DNA of 22,970 bases from Nymphaea colorata. Its lineage: Eukaryota; Streptophyta; Magnoliopsida; Nymphaeales; Nymphaeaceae. Location of the stretch: NCBI RefSeq assembly GCF_008831285.2, contig NW_022204990.1, positions 1-22,970 on the forward strand, read 5' to 3'. Each line of letters starts with the position of its first letter. Position 1 is the first letter of the stretch. The position numbers and the translations under genes were made by a program. Of this stretch, positions 8,939-18,575 are shown one piece after another. The notes beneath the pieces were generated by a model that was not told the origin of the DNA, did not search any database, and saw only the letters and a list, made by a program, of their open reading frames with translations.

Positions 8939-9416
8939 CTATTTAGATTTGTAAGTATAATCTTTATTGGTAGACAAAGCTGATAATATTGTATGCTACC
9001 ATTGCGTTTTCTTTTTATTTGATTGACAAAAGCAAATTTTCAAGTCAAACTTTGGATTAGACTTACCTTATGTCACAAAAACAAGCAGAGGAGCTATTTT
9101 TCTCTCATAGCATATACTAAAATATATCTTGGATAATTCAATCAAAGTTATGAAGTTATCTATTTTAAGTTCTTTCCATGAAAAAAATGTGGTTTAGACT
9201 AAGATTATTTGAAAATATTAAGCTATAAACAGTGTTATAGTTGGTTTCCTATTTTTTTGCATCGGGGGGTCAATGTAATCGAAAGCCTCATAAGTAAAAT
9301 AAAAGGAATTACTGCTAAAAACTTTGATCATTATTAAATATAAACTTTAAAAGGCAATAAGTGTATTATCTTTGATGACTAATTATAAATTAAGATTTAT
9401 AAATTGTTTGGTTAAT
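8939..9416. other. Intergenic region between two lysozyme-like genes
   Basis: About 480 bp, AT-rich, holding the 5' flank of copy 1 and the 3' flank of copy 2. I see no open frame with protein-like composition, no RNA gene and no repeat beyond simple A/T runs. Confidence 0.5.
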
Positions 9417-9849
9417 TCATGATGACTTTTTACAGCCACAGTCAACAGCAGTAATCCAATACTTCCATGTATTTCCTCCTGCTTTATACACCATGATCGC
9501 ACAATTAAGGTTGGCCTATGGGTCACAAGGAGCTGCTCCTCCGTTGCAATCTTTCCACCAGTAATACTAAATAGAGCCATTTTTACTGAGTTTATTTGCC
9601 AAAGGCCGACATCATAGGATCCCTATTTATTATGGTTCATGGCGTTGGTATTACCATGGTCAGATTCTAAAGAAACGATACATTTGCAGCATTCTTGATT
9701 CCATGTGTAGCGCAAACACCATTAGGTTATATTTACCATATGCTGTTTGCACCCGCAATAACATTATTAGCAGCTACCTGAGGGGCAGTTTCCACAGCAA
9801 TAATTTGCTAGAACTGCACCTATTAGCAATATGAGAATCGGATCTTCAT
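9417..9849 (-). CDS. C-type-lysozyme-like secreted protein, copy 2, one intron and one break near the start
   Basis: From ATG (9847-9849) to TGA (9417-9419), with a 20-nt intron at 9567-9586. After one missing base within the first four codons, everything is in frame: hydrophobic signal (ILILLIGAVLA), Cys-rich head (CCGNCPSGSC...CYCGCK), WCLRYTWNQECCKCIVSLES with catalytic Glu, GSYDVGLWQINS with the second catalytic Asp, then CDPxANLNCAIMVY and NTWKYW...DCGC. This is the glycoside hydrolase 22 (C-type lysozyme) layout of ES...GSTDYG-x-LQINS...NCA...AW. Such enzymes cleave the MurNAc-GlcNAc bond of peptidoglycan. Five in-frame TAA/TAG codons are read as Gln. Bacterial digestion is the natural inference for a phagotroph. 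Confidence 0.75.
9567..9586 (-). other. 20-nt intron in lysozyme-like copy 2
   Basis: Reads GTAAAAATGGCTCTATTTAG on the coding strand, immediately after the LWQINS codons. Removal restores the frame into the WKDCNGG segment. Copy 3 has a 19-nt intron at the homologous codon, so the position is conserved. Confidence 0.75.
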
Positions 9850-10288
9850 CGATTTGTATAAAAAACTTATAATCTCTTCTTAGGCCAACTATTTGCTTGA
9901 ATATAAGCTTTCTTTTCGTTTTCAATTTTTATTCCATCCAAAAACGAAAAATAAGCAAATTTAGCTTTAGATTTGAGAGGAAATCATTGAAATCACAATC
10001 TATAAAACAGTCTTTCGACCGATTTTTTTATAAAATCAATCAAAACGTTGGTTCCACAACAATTATTGCACTGATTTGTTTAATTTAGAAATAACATTAG
10101 AGTAATTTGCTGATTATTTTTTAAAAGCCCAGGAAAAACCTTGGCCAATAGAATAAAGAATTAAAAGAATAAACTTCGTATAAAAATAAATTAAACTTCA
10201 TTTCTTCTCTTTTTTTATACGGATATGTTAGATTAATGTTTCGATTACTGAGATGTATAATATATAGTTGATTTTATATCAAATCCGA
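9850..10288. other. Divergent intergenic region (lysozyme copy 2 / PQ-loop gene)
   Basis: About 440 bp between two divergent ATGs. It is AT-rich with several A and T tracts. A short plus-strand frame in it has no motif and is best treated as noise. It presumably contains both promoters; no defined element can be named. Confidence 0.5.
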
Positions 10289-11046
10289 ATGATTCTCGTG
10301 GACATCGGTAAATTTCGCAAGACTAAGCCATCGCAATTATGCCGGTCTACGCATACTACTCCCAGATGATGCTCATTCGCAAAGAAAAATCGATCGGATC
10401 CTTCTCCATCTACGTCTGCGCCATTCTGCTCATCTCAAACATACTGAGAATCTTCTTCTGGCTGACCATCGGATACGCAGTCAATCTTCTCTTCCAGTCC
10501 ATCTTCGTCATCGCAATCATGGTAGCTCTCATATCACCTAGCTTCTGCTCTTGAAGGACTGCGTTGATTTATCAGATCATAGCGTCAAGGAAACCAGCTT
10601 CATCAAAAGGTTTTGGAAGTGGGAAACCTATGAAGAATATAGTAAGAATTCATCTATATAGTTAAGTTTTTGCTCGCTCTCACTGCCGTAATGACCGTCT
10701 TTACTCTATTTTTGCAAGCTTTTTCTTTGAATAGTTTCGGATAGGCGATAGGCTTTCTATCGATGAGCATCGAGGCTACTCTAGGCTTCCCGCAGCTTAT
10801 TTCTAACCTGAAGACGAAAAGCGTGAAGGGTCTCAGCTACACGATGATCGGTATGTGGTTTTTGGGAGATTTCGCGAAGACTGTATACTTTGTGACCGAG
10901 GTATCATATATCTAACAAAGCACCAACCTTTCCAGTTCGTGATGTGCGGCATCATTCAGCTAACTACCGATATCCTTATCATCATCCAGATCTTTTTGTA
11001 CAGCAAAAATGAATATGCATCAATCCAGACCGCCCAGAAGTAGTGA
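10289..11046 (+). CDS. PQ-loop membrane protein of the SLC66A2/PQLC1 type, 225 aa, four 20-nt introns
   Basis: Exons 10289-10307, 10328-10521, 10542-10641, 10662-10900 and 10921-11046 give 226 codons including TGA, with one internal TAG and a TAG just before the stop. The first PQ-loop repeat is PVYAYYSQ...GSFSIYVC followed by LLISNILRIFFW. The second is EATLGFPQLISNLKTKSVKGLSYTM (Pro-Gln in FPQL), followed by MWFLGDFAKTVYF and QFVMCGIIQ. Between them lies FWKWETYEEY. This order and the NILRIFFW / MW-x2-GD-x-AKT-x-YF motifs match SLC66A2 (PQLC1), a small multi-pass Golgi/endosomal protein linked to phospholipid scrambling, with about seven membrane helices. All four introns are exactly 20 nt, start GTA and end AG. 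No frameshift. Confidence 0.92.
10308..10327 (+). other. 20-nt intron 1 of PQ-loop gene
   Basis: GTAAATTTCGCAAGACTAAG, phase 1. Removing it joins MILVDI to the AIAIMPVYAYY helix; without splicing the frame closes. Confidence 0.8.
10522..10541 (+). other. 20-nt intron 2 of PQ-loop gene
   Basis: GTAGCTCTCATATCACCTAG, phase 0. Unspliced reading meets TGA 15 bp downstream; splicing continues the membrane helix as IAIMLLLLKD. Confidence 0.85.
10642..10661 (+). other. 20-nt intron 3 of PQ-loop gene
   Basis: GTAAGAATTCATCTATATAG, phase 1. It joins the FWKWETYEEY segment to the next membrane helix (KFLLALTAVM). Confidence 0.85.
10901..10920 (+). other. 20-nt intron 4 of PQ-loop gene
   Basis: GTATCATATATCTAACAAAG, phase 0. 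It joins KTVYFVTE to HQPFQFVMCG, matching the family's continuous sequence at this point. Confidence 0.85.
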
Positions 11047-11070
11047 ATTATTGATTGAAAATCAATTAGA

Positions 11071-11286
11071 TCAAAAAAAAGTATTTACTTCAATTTTATC
11101 AAAAAGTATCATGTTTTCTTGAGGAATCATTTACATATTTTTCATTTTCTACCTGTAGCTGCTTTTAATTTATTCTAAAAAGCTCTAACCTTTTGGTTTC
11201 TTTTTGATTTTGAGGCTAAAGCGCATGATATAATCTTTAAGCATCTTTATGGTTAAAAACTTGGAATGTAAGTTTTGAAGTTTCAT
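11071..11286 (-). CDS. Possible small Lys-rich protein, 71 aa
   Basis: ATG at 11284-11286 to TGA at 11071-11073, converging on the end of the PQ-loop gene 25 bp away. The product is very basic and Met-rich (YIMRFSLKIKKKPKG...). There is an in-frame TGA shortly upstream of the ATG. No motif is seen and the length is compatible with chance. It is listed because the 600-bp convergent gap is otherwise empty. Confidence 0.27.
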
Positions 11287-11641
11287 TAAAATCACCTTTG
11301 AAGCCAAGTAAGAGATTTATTCTTAATATTAGGAAGCAAATTATCGAAATTTTATTATTTATGAGTTAAGCAATTGATAAAAAGCAATAATGGTAAAATT
11401 ATGTAGCAATTTAAAAAAGTTTTTTGTTTGATATCTATAATCGTTCATATACACTTGCAATCTGATCAACATCTTTCCATAAAATACAAGTCAAATACCA
11501 ATATCAACCCAAAAAACTCACGAAAACGATGCACATCTTACCAGTCTTTAAATTTCATTTGCCAATTTCAAATCAGCTTTTGAGTTTATTATATCCTGAA
11601 GAATCGAATGAATGATTTACGGGTAAGATCATGTCTAGCTG

Positions 11642-11890
11642 TCAATCCCACTGTTGGCTTGGCGATACTTCAGTTATCATCCACTTGAAGAACCCGGGAA
11701 TGAGCCAATAAAAGAATTTCATCTTCCATAGAACTATGAGGAGACCGATTGCGACCTGTGGAAATGGCAGGGATATAAGGCCAAGGACCCAAAATTGCCA
11801 TCCGAAGCCAAACATCAGATAGAGAGATATGAAGGCTAAGGGAATCAGAATGGCCTTTTGCGTTAGTTCCTTTTCTTCCTTGGAGCCCAT
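11642..11890 (-). CDS. Small membrane protein A of a paralogous pair, 82 aa
   Basis: Intact frame from ATG (11888-11890) to TGA (11642-11644). A charged N-terminus (MGSKEEKELTQK) precedes two or three hydrophobic helices (ILIPLAFISLYLMFGFG; FWVLGLISLPFPQVAIGLLIVLW). The conserved tail is KMKFFYWLIPGFFKWMITEVSPSQQWD. The paralogue 300 bp upstream shares FWV-x2-L-x-SLPF, VLW/AVWK-x-KF-x-YW, P-x-FFKW and PSQ-x-W. I do not recognise the family. The Trp/aromatic-rich juxtamembrane segment and acidic C-terminus suggest a small integral membrane component. Localisation cannot be told. Confidence 0.7.
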   Translation of the reverse strand: MGSKEEKELTQKAILIPLAFISLYLMFGFGWQFWVLGLISLPFPQVAIGLLIVLWKMKFFYWLIPGFFKWMITEVSPSQQWD

Positions 11891-12185
11891 TCTTATTTCT
11901 TGGATCTTAATAAAAAAATATAAATATCAAATGGTGAGTTTCATAAAAATCCATACAAACTACTAGATCCTGTTAAAGTTTCTGTGGGTTGCCATTTCAA
12001 GCTTGCATTAATCTGTTAAACACAAGGAATATGCCACCTATACCATGTCCTTTACACTTATAAAAAAATCAGATTAGCAGCTACATTAAATGATCGACCA
12101 AACTCTCTGGTGAAATCAACAGGTAGCTCTTCTACTGAGCGAATATGCTAATGATGATCTAAATATGGAATAAGACATATCAATA

Positions 12186-12498
12186 TCATGAATTCCATTC
12201 TTGACTTGGCGCTACATTGGCGATCCATTTGAAGAAATTAGGCCAAACCCAATACCAAAATTTGAGCTTCCATACCGCAACCAAAATTGCCATAGCGACC
12301 TTGTTGATCACATGGAAAGGTAGGGATAGTAAGACCATTACCCAAAAAGGCTGCCATAGTCCAATAGCAAAAAGATTGCCAAAATGCCAAACACCTTTTG
12401 AATGATGAGTAACACAAGGTCCATTTTGGCTTTTTGAGATAGGCCTCCAACAGCTCCTGAAGGGTTTTGAGTTAGTCACTTTGGTTTATCTGTTCCAT
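12186..12498 (-). CDS. Small membrane protein B of the pair, two frame breaks
   Basis: From ATG (12496-12498, MEQINQSDQLKTLQELLEAYLKK...) to TGA (12186-12188). Three frames must be joined. One base is missing in an A run near 12430 (LKK to AKMDLVLLIIQ) and one in a G run near 12355 (LLLDYG to QPFWVMV). Both are repaired by adding a single base, giving a ~104-residue protein aligned end to end with protein A: FWVMVLLSLPF ... VWKLKFWYW, PNFFKW and PSQEWNS. It differs by a longer, helical, acidic N-terminus. It has two or three membrane segments. Function unknown. The same-strand tandem arrangement with A shows a local duplication. Confidence 0.65.
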
Positions 12499-12811
12499 AA
12501 AAGTTGTTAATTTATATAACTTATACTTCTAATAACTTCTTACATCCAATGATGAGCTTTTGACACTTTTCTCCAATAATTAAGGATAATAATATTATTT
12601 AGGTGGGATTTTTTTATTTTTCGGAAACTTAAATATCATCAAAAAGACCCTTCATTGCTGATGAATTGCTCGATTCGTTTTAATTGAAATAAAGAAAGAA
12701 GTTTGGATCTATAGGATTCCTAGTGTATACCAAAACTCAGACCTCAAGAGATTGAGCTTGTTTTTATTGATATCGTTAAATAAATGTGATGATGGATTTG
12801 ATGTTTAGAGA
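12499..12811. other. Intergenic region without a gene
   Basis: About 310 bp between membrane protein B's start and the stop of lysozyme copy 3. AT-rich; no open frame with protein-like composition, repeat or RNA gene was seen. Confidence 0.5.
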
Positions 12812-13217
12812 TCAACAGCCACAGGCAGTGTGGGTGCTCCAGAGCTTCCAGGTGTTTCCTCCCCAACCGTAGACCTTAATGGCGCAGTTCAAGTTGGCAT
12901 TTGGGTCACAAGGGGCCTTTCCTCGCTGCATTGTCCCAGTTGACCTAAATAAAACGGTTTTACATTATTGATCTGCCAAGGCCGACGTCAGTGGAGCCAT
13001 TGCTGTTGTAGTTGAGGGCGTTAGCGTTACCTCCGGACTCGTGAGAAACAACACTTGCAGCAGTTTGGTTCCATGAGTATTTGGAGCACCATGTGGCAAT
13101 ATCTTGCATATTCTTGCTGCTCCGCAGAAGCAAGTGGGGCACTTGCCTGAGGGCAGTTTCCACCGCATGAATCGGCGAGGGCAGGGCAACAAGCAACAAA
13201 ACAATAGCGATCTTCAT
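12812..13217 (-). pseudogene. C-type-lysozyme-like secreted protein, copy 3, riddled with single-base losses
   Basis: From ATG (13215-13217) to TGA (12812-12814). Every part of the family can be found but in shifting frames: signal peptide (MKIAIVLLLVAL), SCGGN head, CPTCFCG, WCSKYSWNQ, VSHESGGNANALNYNSNGSTDVG with catalytic Glu and Asp, LWQINN, a 19-nt intron (12945-12963), CDPNANLNCAIKVYGW, and GGNTWKLW...TACGC. I count about eight one-base deficits, mostly in doubled or longer letters (for example CTTGG for expected CTTTGG), and one two-base deficit, with little substitution. A decaying gene should also show substitutions, so base-loss in the consensus is a serious alternative. Closest to copy 1 in sequence. 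Confidence 0.7.
12945..12963 (-). other. 19-nt intron in lysozyme-like copy 3
   Basis: GTAAAACCGTTTTATTTAG on the coding strand, at the same codon position as the 20-nt intron of copy 2. The one-base shortfall is in keeping with the single-base losses elsewhere in this gene. Confidence 0.6.
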
Positions 13218-13335
13218 CAATAATTATAGGATTATTTATCAGACTGCTATTAGATATGTTTTAAATTTCAACAAAAGAATCAATAAAAACGTTAGTTTCG
13301 TTCGAAATACTTAAATATATCGATTATCATTTGCC

Positions 13336-14493
13336 TCATTTATCTGAGTTTGTGTCCTTTAGCAGGAAAAACCAAACTAAAGTTGTGATTATGATAAAAA
13401 ACCCCAATAGTTTGATTCTCGAATATAAAACTCCTTCGAAAAGAACTTTTCCCTTAGTAAAATACGTATGATCTCTTAGCTCGATAAGTTTCGAAACCGA
13501 AATAGGGCTTGTATCGAAATCTTACTGAATTTAAAATGCTGCATCGAGCAATTATTAGTTCCATTTGAATGTTCTCTGAGGCTATTAAAACTTTTCCACT
13601 TTTACCTTTAAATTGCTGAGGAAATATTCACCTTATGAGCTTTCCAACGTCATAAAGAAGTAAGGATATCTTTATGCTAATAAGATGAAGACGCTTTAGT
13701 CTGTATTCATATCACCATTTTACAATGTGACCCTTAGAAGGTTTTCATAGATGTGATATGCGGTTGAAGCAGCAGTAGTCTTAACTCCTACACAATTCCC
13801 TATAACTTTGACTGAAGGCTTTTTGTTTTCAGGCATGTACTCGCTTCCTCTATCTTTGAATCCCATTCCAAGCGAATTAAAAGTAAATATGCTCCTTGTC
13901 TGAACCACCCAACTTGGCTGAAAATACGAAAATACGTTTTTAAAGTATGGAGCTTCAGGAAACTAATAGGAATTAGATGTGCCACCCCACCATCCGCCCA
14001 TAGATGATAATCAGCATTGAAAGGATTGATCTTGACAGCTTACATCACATAGAATGCTTTGACATTACCACCGGATTGTACATTTTGAGCCAAATTGTGG
14101 AACAGATTTCATGGTAATTTTTTGGATCGGTGCAGCTGATTGCAGCTTGACTAGACAACACTCCAAACTTTCTTTGTGTACCAATAGGATTCAAAATCTT
14201 TAAGAGTTTTCTTGATGAAGACTGTACTTGATTACAGAGATCTTTGGGACGGTAGTCGTTCATATATTCTACTCGAGGTCACCTCCAAAGATGATCATTG
14301 TTCCTTTGTACTTGAGCAGCTGTTTGAAAAACCCAAGATAGAATGATTCATATCCTCGTTCACTTGTCGAAAAATCGCCTCTTCCGACATTCCACATTCC
14401 TGTGACGATCGTGAAGTTTTATTCATTAGCCGACGCTTGGCAAAAGATTATTAATATTGACAGGAGAGCTGTCCGAGTTATTAAGTTCGCCAT
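13336..14493 (-). CDS. Secretory HtrL/YibB-like protein with C-terminal hydrophobic anchor, three frame breaks
   Basis: From ATG (14491-14493) to TGA (13336-13338). Adding one base at each of three places (near 14275, 14097 and 13952) gives ~386 residues. The signal peptide (LLSILIIFCQASA) is followed by FTIVTGMWNVGRGDF, ESFYLGFFKQLLKYKGTMIIFG, EYMNDYR, NPFNADYHLWADGGVAH, and MNTDQSVFILLAQRYPYFF. This order (strand-GRGD, loading F/YL-x-FF, IIFG, N-x-F-x-DY-x-LW-x-D-G, TDQ) is that of the HtrL_YibB family, putative glycosyltransferase-like proteins of bacterial surface-glycan loci also present in some eukaryotes. After the domain there is a ~100-residue extension ending in a hydrophobic run (GFFIIITTLVWFFLL) that could be a membrane anchor. 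A Golgi or secretory-pathway role is inference. Confidence 0.72.
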
Positions 14494-14583
14494 AAATATT
14501 AATTAAATATATTTGAAAAAGTATATAAAGATATCAAGCTTAAGAAACACGTAGAAGATGCCCAAGGGAAGTGTATTACATAA

Positions 14584-17500
14584 TCAATCACATTAATTAT
14601 CTTCTATTTTTAGCCTCATTAACAACTAATAGTTCTTTAGGATATCTTTCATCTCCAAATTCATTGTATTCCTGTGATAGTTTTCCAACTTCTTCTTACA
14701 GCCATTAAAGAAATCACTATTTTCGTTGAATTTTGTCAGTTATATTCCATTTTACTCTTAGATATACTCATCTAAATCGAGTCTTTTCGCAAGGATGATT
14801 TCCATCAGTGAGCTATTTTCAAGCAATTTGATGTGTTTCAAGAAGTAGTGGTTCTTTTTAAAGTAGGGAATATAGTTGATTAAGTTCCTGCATCGAAGGA
14901 GTACGTTTTTTCTATATCTTTCCTTTTGATTCATCTTCAAAGCTATGGGATAGTACTATTGCAAGATCCATTTCAGTTAACTATTCCTCAAAAATGGTAA
15001 AAATTGTGTAATTCTCCACATATATAGCTTCAATTCTCTTTTATTGAGGTAATCTGTGATATTGACCATCTTGACGAGGGCTTCTATGTGAAAAAACGAA
15101 AGAAGGGGATATTTCCACTGATACTTTGGAAACAATATGGTTGACAAACCGATATCTATCTGCGTTATATCTATCTTTTGGCGAAAGGCAATCTTAGGCA
15201 TCGAATATAGCTGTTGATATAGATGTTTGCTGGATGTATGTCGATAAAATCAACAATCGCAAGTAAAAATTCTCTAAACTAGTTCCACAAGCAAGATTAG
15301 AGCCTTGACTGAAATAGTAGAATGAAAGTAGTCTTTTATATCCACTTCTCAATAAATGCTACTTTGCTGATCTGCGAATCTTAGATTGGCTTTATCAGAA
15401 GCTTTACTTTTTACATTTTATTTAGCATCAAATAGGCTTTTATTAAGAAATCGAATATTTCTTCATTGGTTTATAAGGGTGTTAAGTAATTGAACTTGCA
15501 GAGTTTACCTTTTTCTATTACTTAGATGATTTGTGAGTATTAATTCTTCAGCCAGTGGCAGGAAAACAATAATTTTAGCGTGCAATCTTCTTACTTTTCA
15601 CTTTCATATTTATCACAATGAACTTGTGCGAACTCGAGCAACTTTCATATATTTTCATCTTATCTGAATAGCTTGGATTTGGATGGCTTACTTTTTCTAG
15701 ATAGGATATCAGCAAAGGATCCTTGGTAATTGATAAGATTATCTAATGATACTAGCTTAGCTAAGCCAAAGTTCTTTTTTTTTTACGTGAAAGTATTTTC
15801 TCATAATCTGATCCAAGTAAAAAGATGGCCTTTTAGTCGTTTTTAGTAAAATCTTCCATATCTTAAGCATTGACTTTTCTTTGGAAGATTAAATATCGAT
15901 CATAGTATTCGCATTATATAAGATTACGTCCTTTACCATGATGTTTTTTTCGAGGAAAGAGAACATTTGCTTCCATCTTTTAGAATTTTTCAGCAAACAA
16001 TAGACATTACACAGCACAAAATATTCAGGCTTAAGGATGATAGGTATTTAGCATATTGAAAAAGTCTTTTATATTAGAATTCTACAGTCCTCATACTACT
16101 CTCGATAGTAATGGTACATGATATTTATAAACTTCAAATATCTATCCGTTGTCTGGAATGTTCCTACTTAAAGTGGAGGAATGACTTTACGATATCTTCT
16201 ACCGAGTATGATGTATGGTCCAATCTTAGCAGCATTTCAAGACAAAAAAGTCGAATTTAATAATTTTTTCCAAGTAGGCGTCCTCAGTTGTGAGCCTGTA
16301 ATACTGGCTCCAAATCTTTTATATTCTTTCTTCGATCTATTTTTCAGTGATACTTGCATTCTTCAAAAGATCTCCCCAAATAGCTACTTGATAAGTCAAA
16401 GATTTTATCAGTGCCACCAAGAGCTATATCTTCTTTTCGACTTCGCAAGAAAGGTTGGCAATCTGAATCAGATATTTTTCTATTTGTAATGGTTCAATTT
16501 TTTTGAGTATCATTTATTCGCATACTGCTCTTCTGAAGTCTGATTTTCCATGCTGTGATTGGCTTCTAAAAGCAATATTCAATCAAATACTGGAAGCAAA
16601 TAATTAATTTGGTTTGCTGATCAGTTGCCTTTTTTTCTCCATCTGGAATTTTGGATAGCAAGTTGTTGCAGATGCTCCAAGAAAGCTCAAATTCTTTGGG
16701 TTTTATAAAATAATTTTCATTCAGATGGCCTACGTGAGAAAGAAAAAAGTCATATTTTTCTTCCTTTTCAGCAAAATTGTTGAATAGGTAATTCCGATAC
16801 CCAAGACATTTTTATGAAAAATCTATGAAATCGTTATCTAACTCATAGAGGTTGATCCTTGTATTGAAAATATGTTGGATTAGATGGCAAAAGATGTTGG
16901 GAACTTCTTCGATTCACCCAGATTGGTATCTGGTTGGTATTTGAAATCAAGCTGAAGTTGATGTCTATGGCTGTGACTGTAATTTCGAACAAAATCAGAA
17001 AATTGAAAGCTTTACTTCCACTAGGATTAAAAAACTTAAAGTAAAACTATCTTAAATTTTATGTCGGCGGCAGCATTTCCAAAAAATTCATGATTTTCAG
17101 TTTTTTGTCATTTCTTCTAGTGACTAACAGCTAATTCGTTGCGTTAAAAATTTGATCGTTATAAAGTGAGAAGAAATTTTGATAAAATGGAAGCTTGAGA
17201 AAGTCGGATCGCAAAATTTGATGATCTATTCAAGGTCGTTACCAGTTTAGCGAATAGGGTCAGATTTTATCGCAATTTCAAGAGCATAGGCATCGTTGTA
17301 ATAAAGATCTACCATGCCGATCTTTTACTTTACATATAGTTATATCATTTGCTTGCAGCAACTTTACAACGAGCCAACAAATTTGGTCTTTACCTTTGTT
17401 CCAGGACCACACGGTAATATCTTCGAGAAACCAAAATCTAGGAAGACCGGAGATTTGAAGCTTTAGCTGTAGACTATGTTGGAAGGTTTTATATCGCAGT

Positions 17501-18140
17501 GAACATCTTTAGTTCATGGAGGGTTTTCAATTTTTTCTTCAAAATTATGTGATCTTATTCAGTCATTGTGTACTCCTAAGCAAGGCAACATTTCTCCATA
17601 CAAAATTAAATGCATTTTTCGTACATGATTAAGTCGAACTCTTGTATCTTGATAATCTTAGGTCCAAGTCTCAAAGCCGAGGCTATTTTATTTATTGTAT
17701 ATTCTTTGATAGTTCTTATGAATATATTAGAATAGGGCTAGCAGATCTGAATGCACTTGATGGCTATTTTTTCCTAGGAGCCCCACTCGAGCAAATACAC
17801 GTTTCCGCAACAGCCGTAAAGACAGTTGAGTTCATGGATGAAGCTAGGTGAAGTATCATTAAAAATGGAGAGAACAGTAGTAAAAGGTCCGAGGACAACT
17901 CGAAAGGTAAGCGTTCTATAGTTTTTGAATGATGCAGCAGATGGAGGAAAAATTGATTATGGTCCTACTAAGGGTTGTATTAGATATTGTTGAGTTTTAG
18001 CTCTTGCGCCAGGGAACTTACTCTAATTTTTTAGTCGAAGCTCATGAGATTGTTGTAATCTTGAATAAAAGTCCCCTAACGCTCTCTGTTTGCCTCTTGG
18101 TTTTGCTAATTTTAAATGATTTCATTTCTTTCAATTTCAT
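14584..18140 (-). CDS. Protein kinase with ~800-residue helical C-terminal region, many frame breaks
   Basis: TGA at 14584-14586. The start is uncertain: candidate ATGs are at 18138-18140 and 18200-18202, and neither is in one frame with the kinase. Kinase hallmarks are GCCGNVYLLEW (loop) and IAIK (17753-17764, ATP lysine). The catalytic loop is HCDIKPSN (17480-17510, Cys in place of the Arg of HRD), then FLDFGFSK (17424-17441), a short activation segment GTKVKTKFVGS, and VDLYYNDAYAL. HCDIKP plus VFLDFGFS resembles a ciliate-expanded kinase family. Downstream the protein is uninterrupted alpha-helical sequence in blocks (ELDNDFIDFSQKCLGY, YLIQIANLSCEVEKKIQLL, YLDQIMRKYFHVKKK, EEIFDFLIKAYLMLNK, YLNKRELKLYMWRITQFL), probably helical-hairpin repeats. 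About ten single-base losses break the frame. Those checked are each repaired by one added base. Substrates unknown. Confidence 0.75.
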
Positions 18141-18575
18141 AATCGAACTCCTATTAGTTTTTCATTACGGAGTACACTGCTATTAATTATATTATAATCC
18201 ATGCTTATCTATTTTCTTCTCAACCCAGCAAAGTCTAGACTTAAGCTCTTTATTTTTTAGATTGATCGGTAAAGATTATTTTTTGTGTCGTTAATTTTTT
18301 GAAGTAAATCAAGAAGAGAATTAATTGTGTATGCATTTTATAAAATCTAGGTAATTGTTATATCCTATTCAGGTAATGATTAATAGGAATTTTTGGCTTT
18401 AGGGCTTTCTTGGTTGTGAATGGCTCAAGCCAAATATATGATTGATTGCAAATAAATTAATCAAAAGCTCCAAATATATGTGATTTTTGAGAAAATCAGT
18501 TAAGTAAAATAAAAGACTTTCAAATAATTTATTACCGGAATTCAAATCGACCTTCAAGATTTTGCATACAAATCA
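18141..18575. other. Kinase 5' flank and ABC transporter 3' flank
   Basis: About 435 bp, very AT-rich. It may contain the true kinase start (an ATG at 18200-18202 opens a short frame that reaches the next candidate ATG after one added base). Tandem AAATATATG motifs occur near 18435 and 18472. No separate gene is evident. Confidence 0.45.

Noticed and set aside
16181-16489. Plus-strand frame of 102 codons
   Set aside because: Opposite strand of the kinase helical tail, where the minus frames give consistent helical protein.
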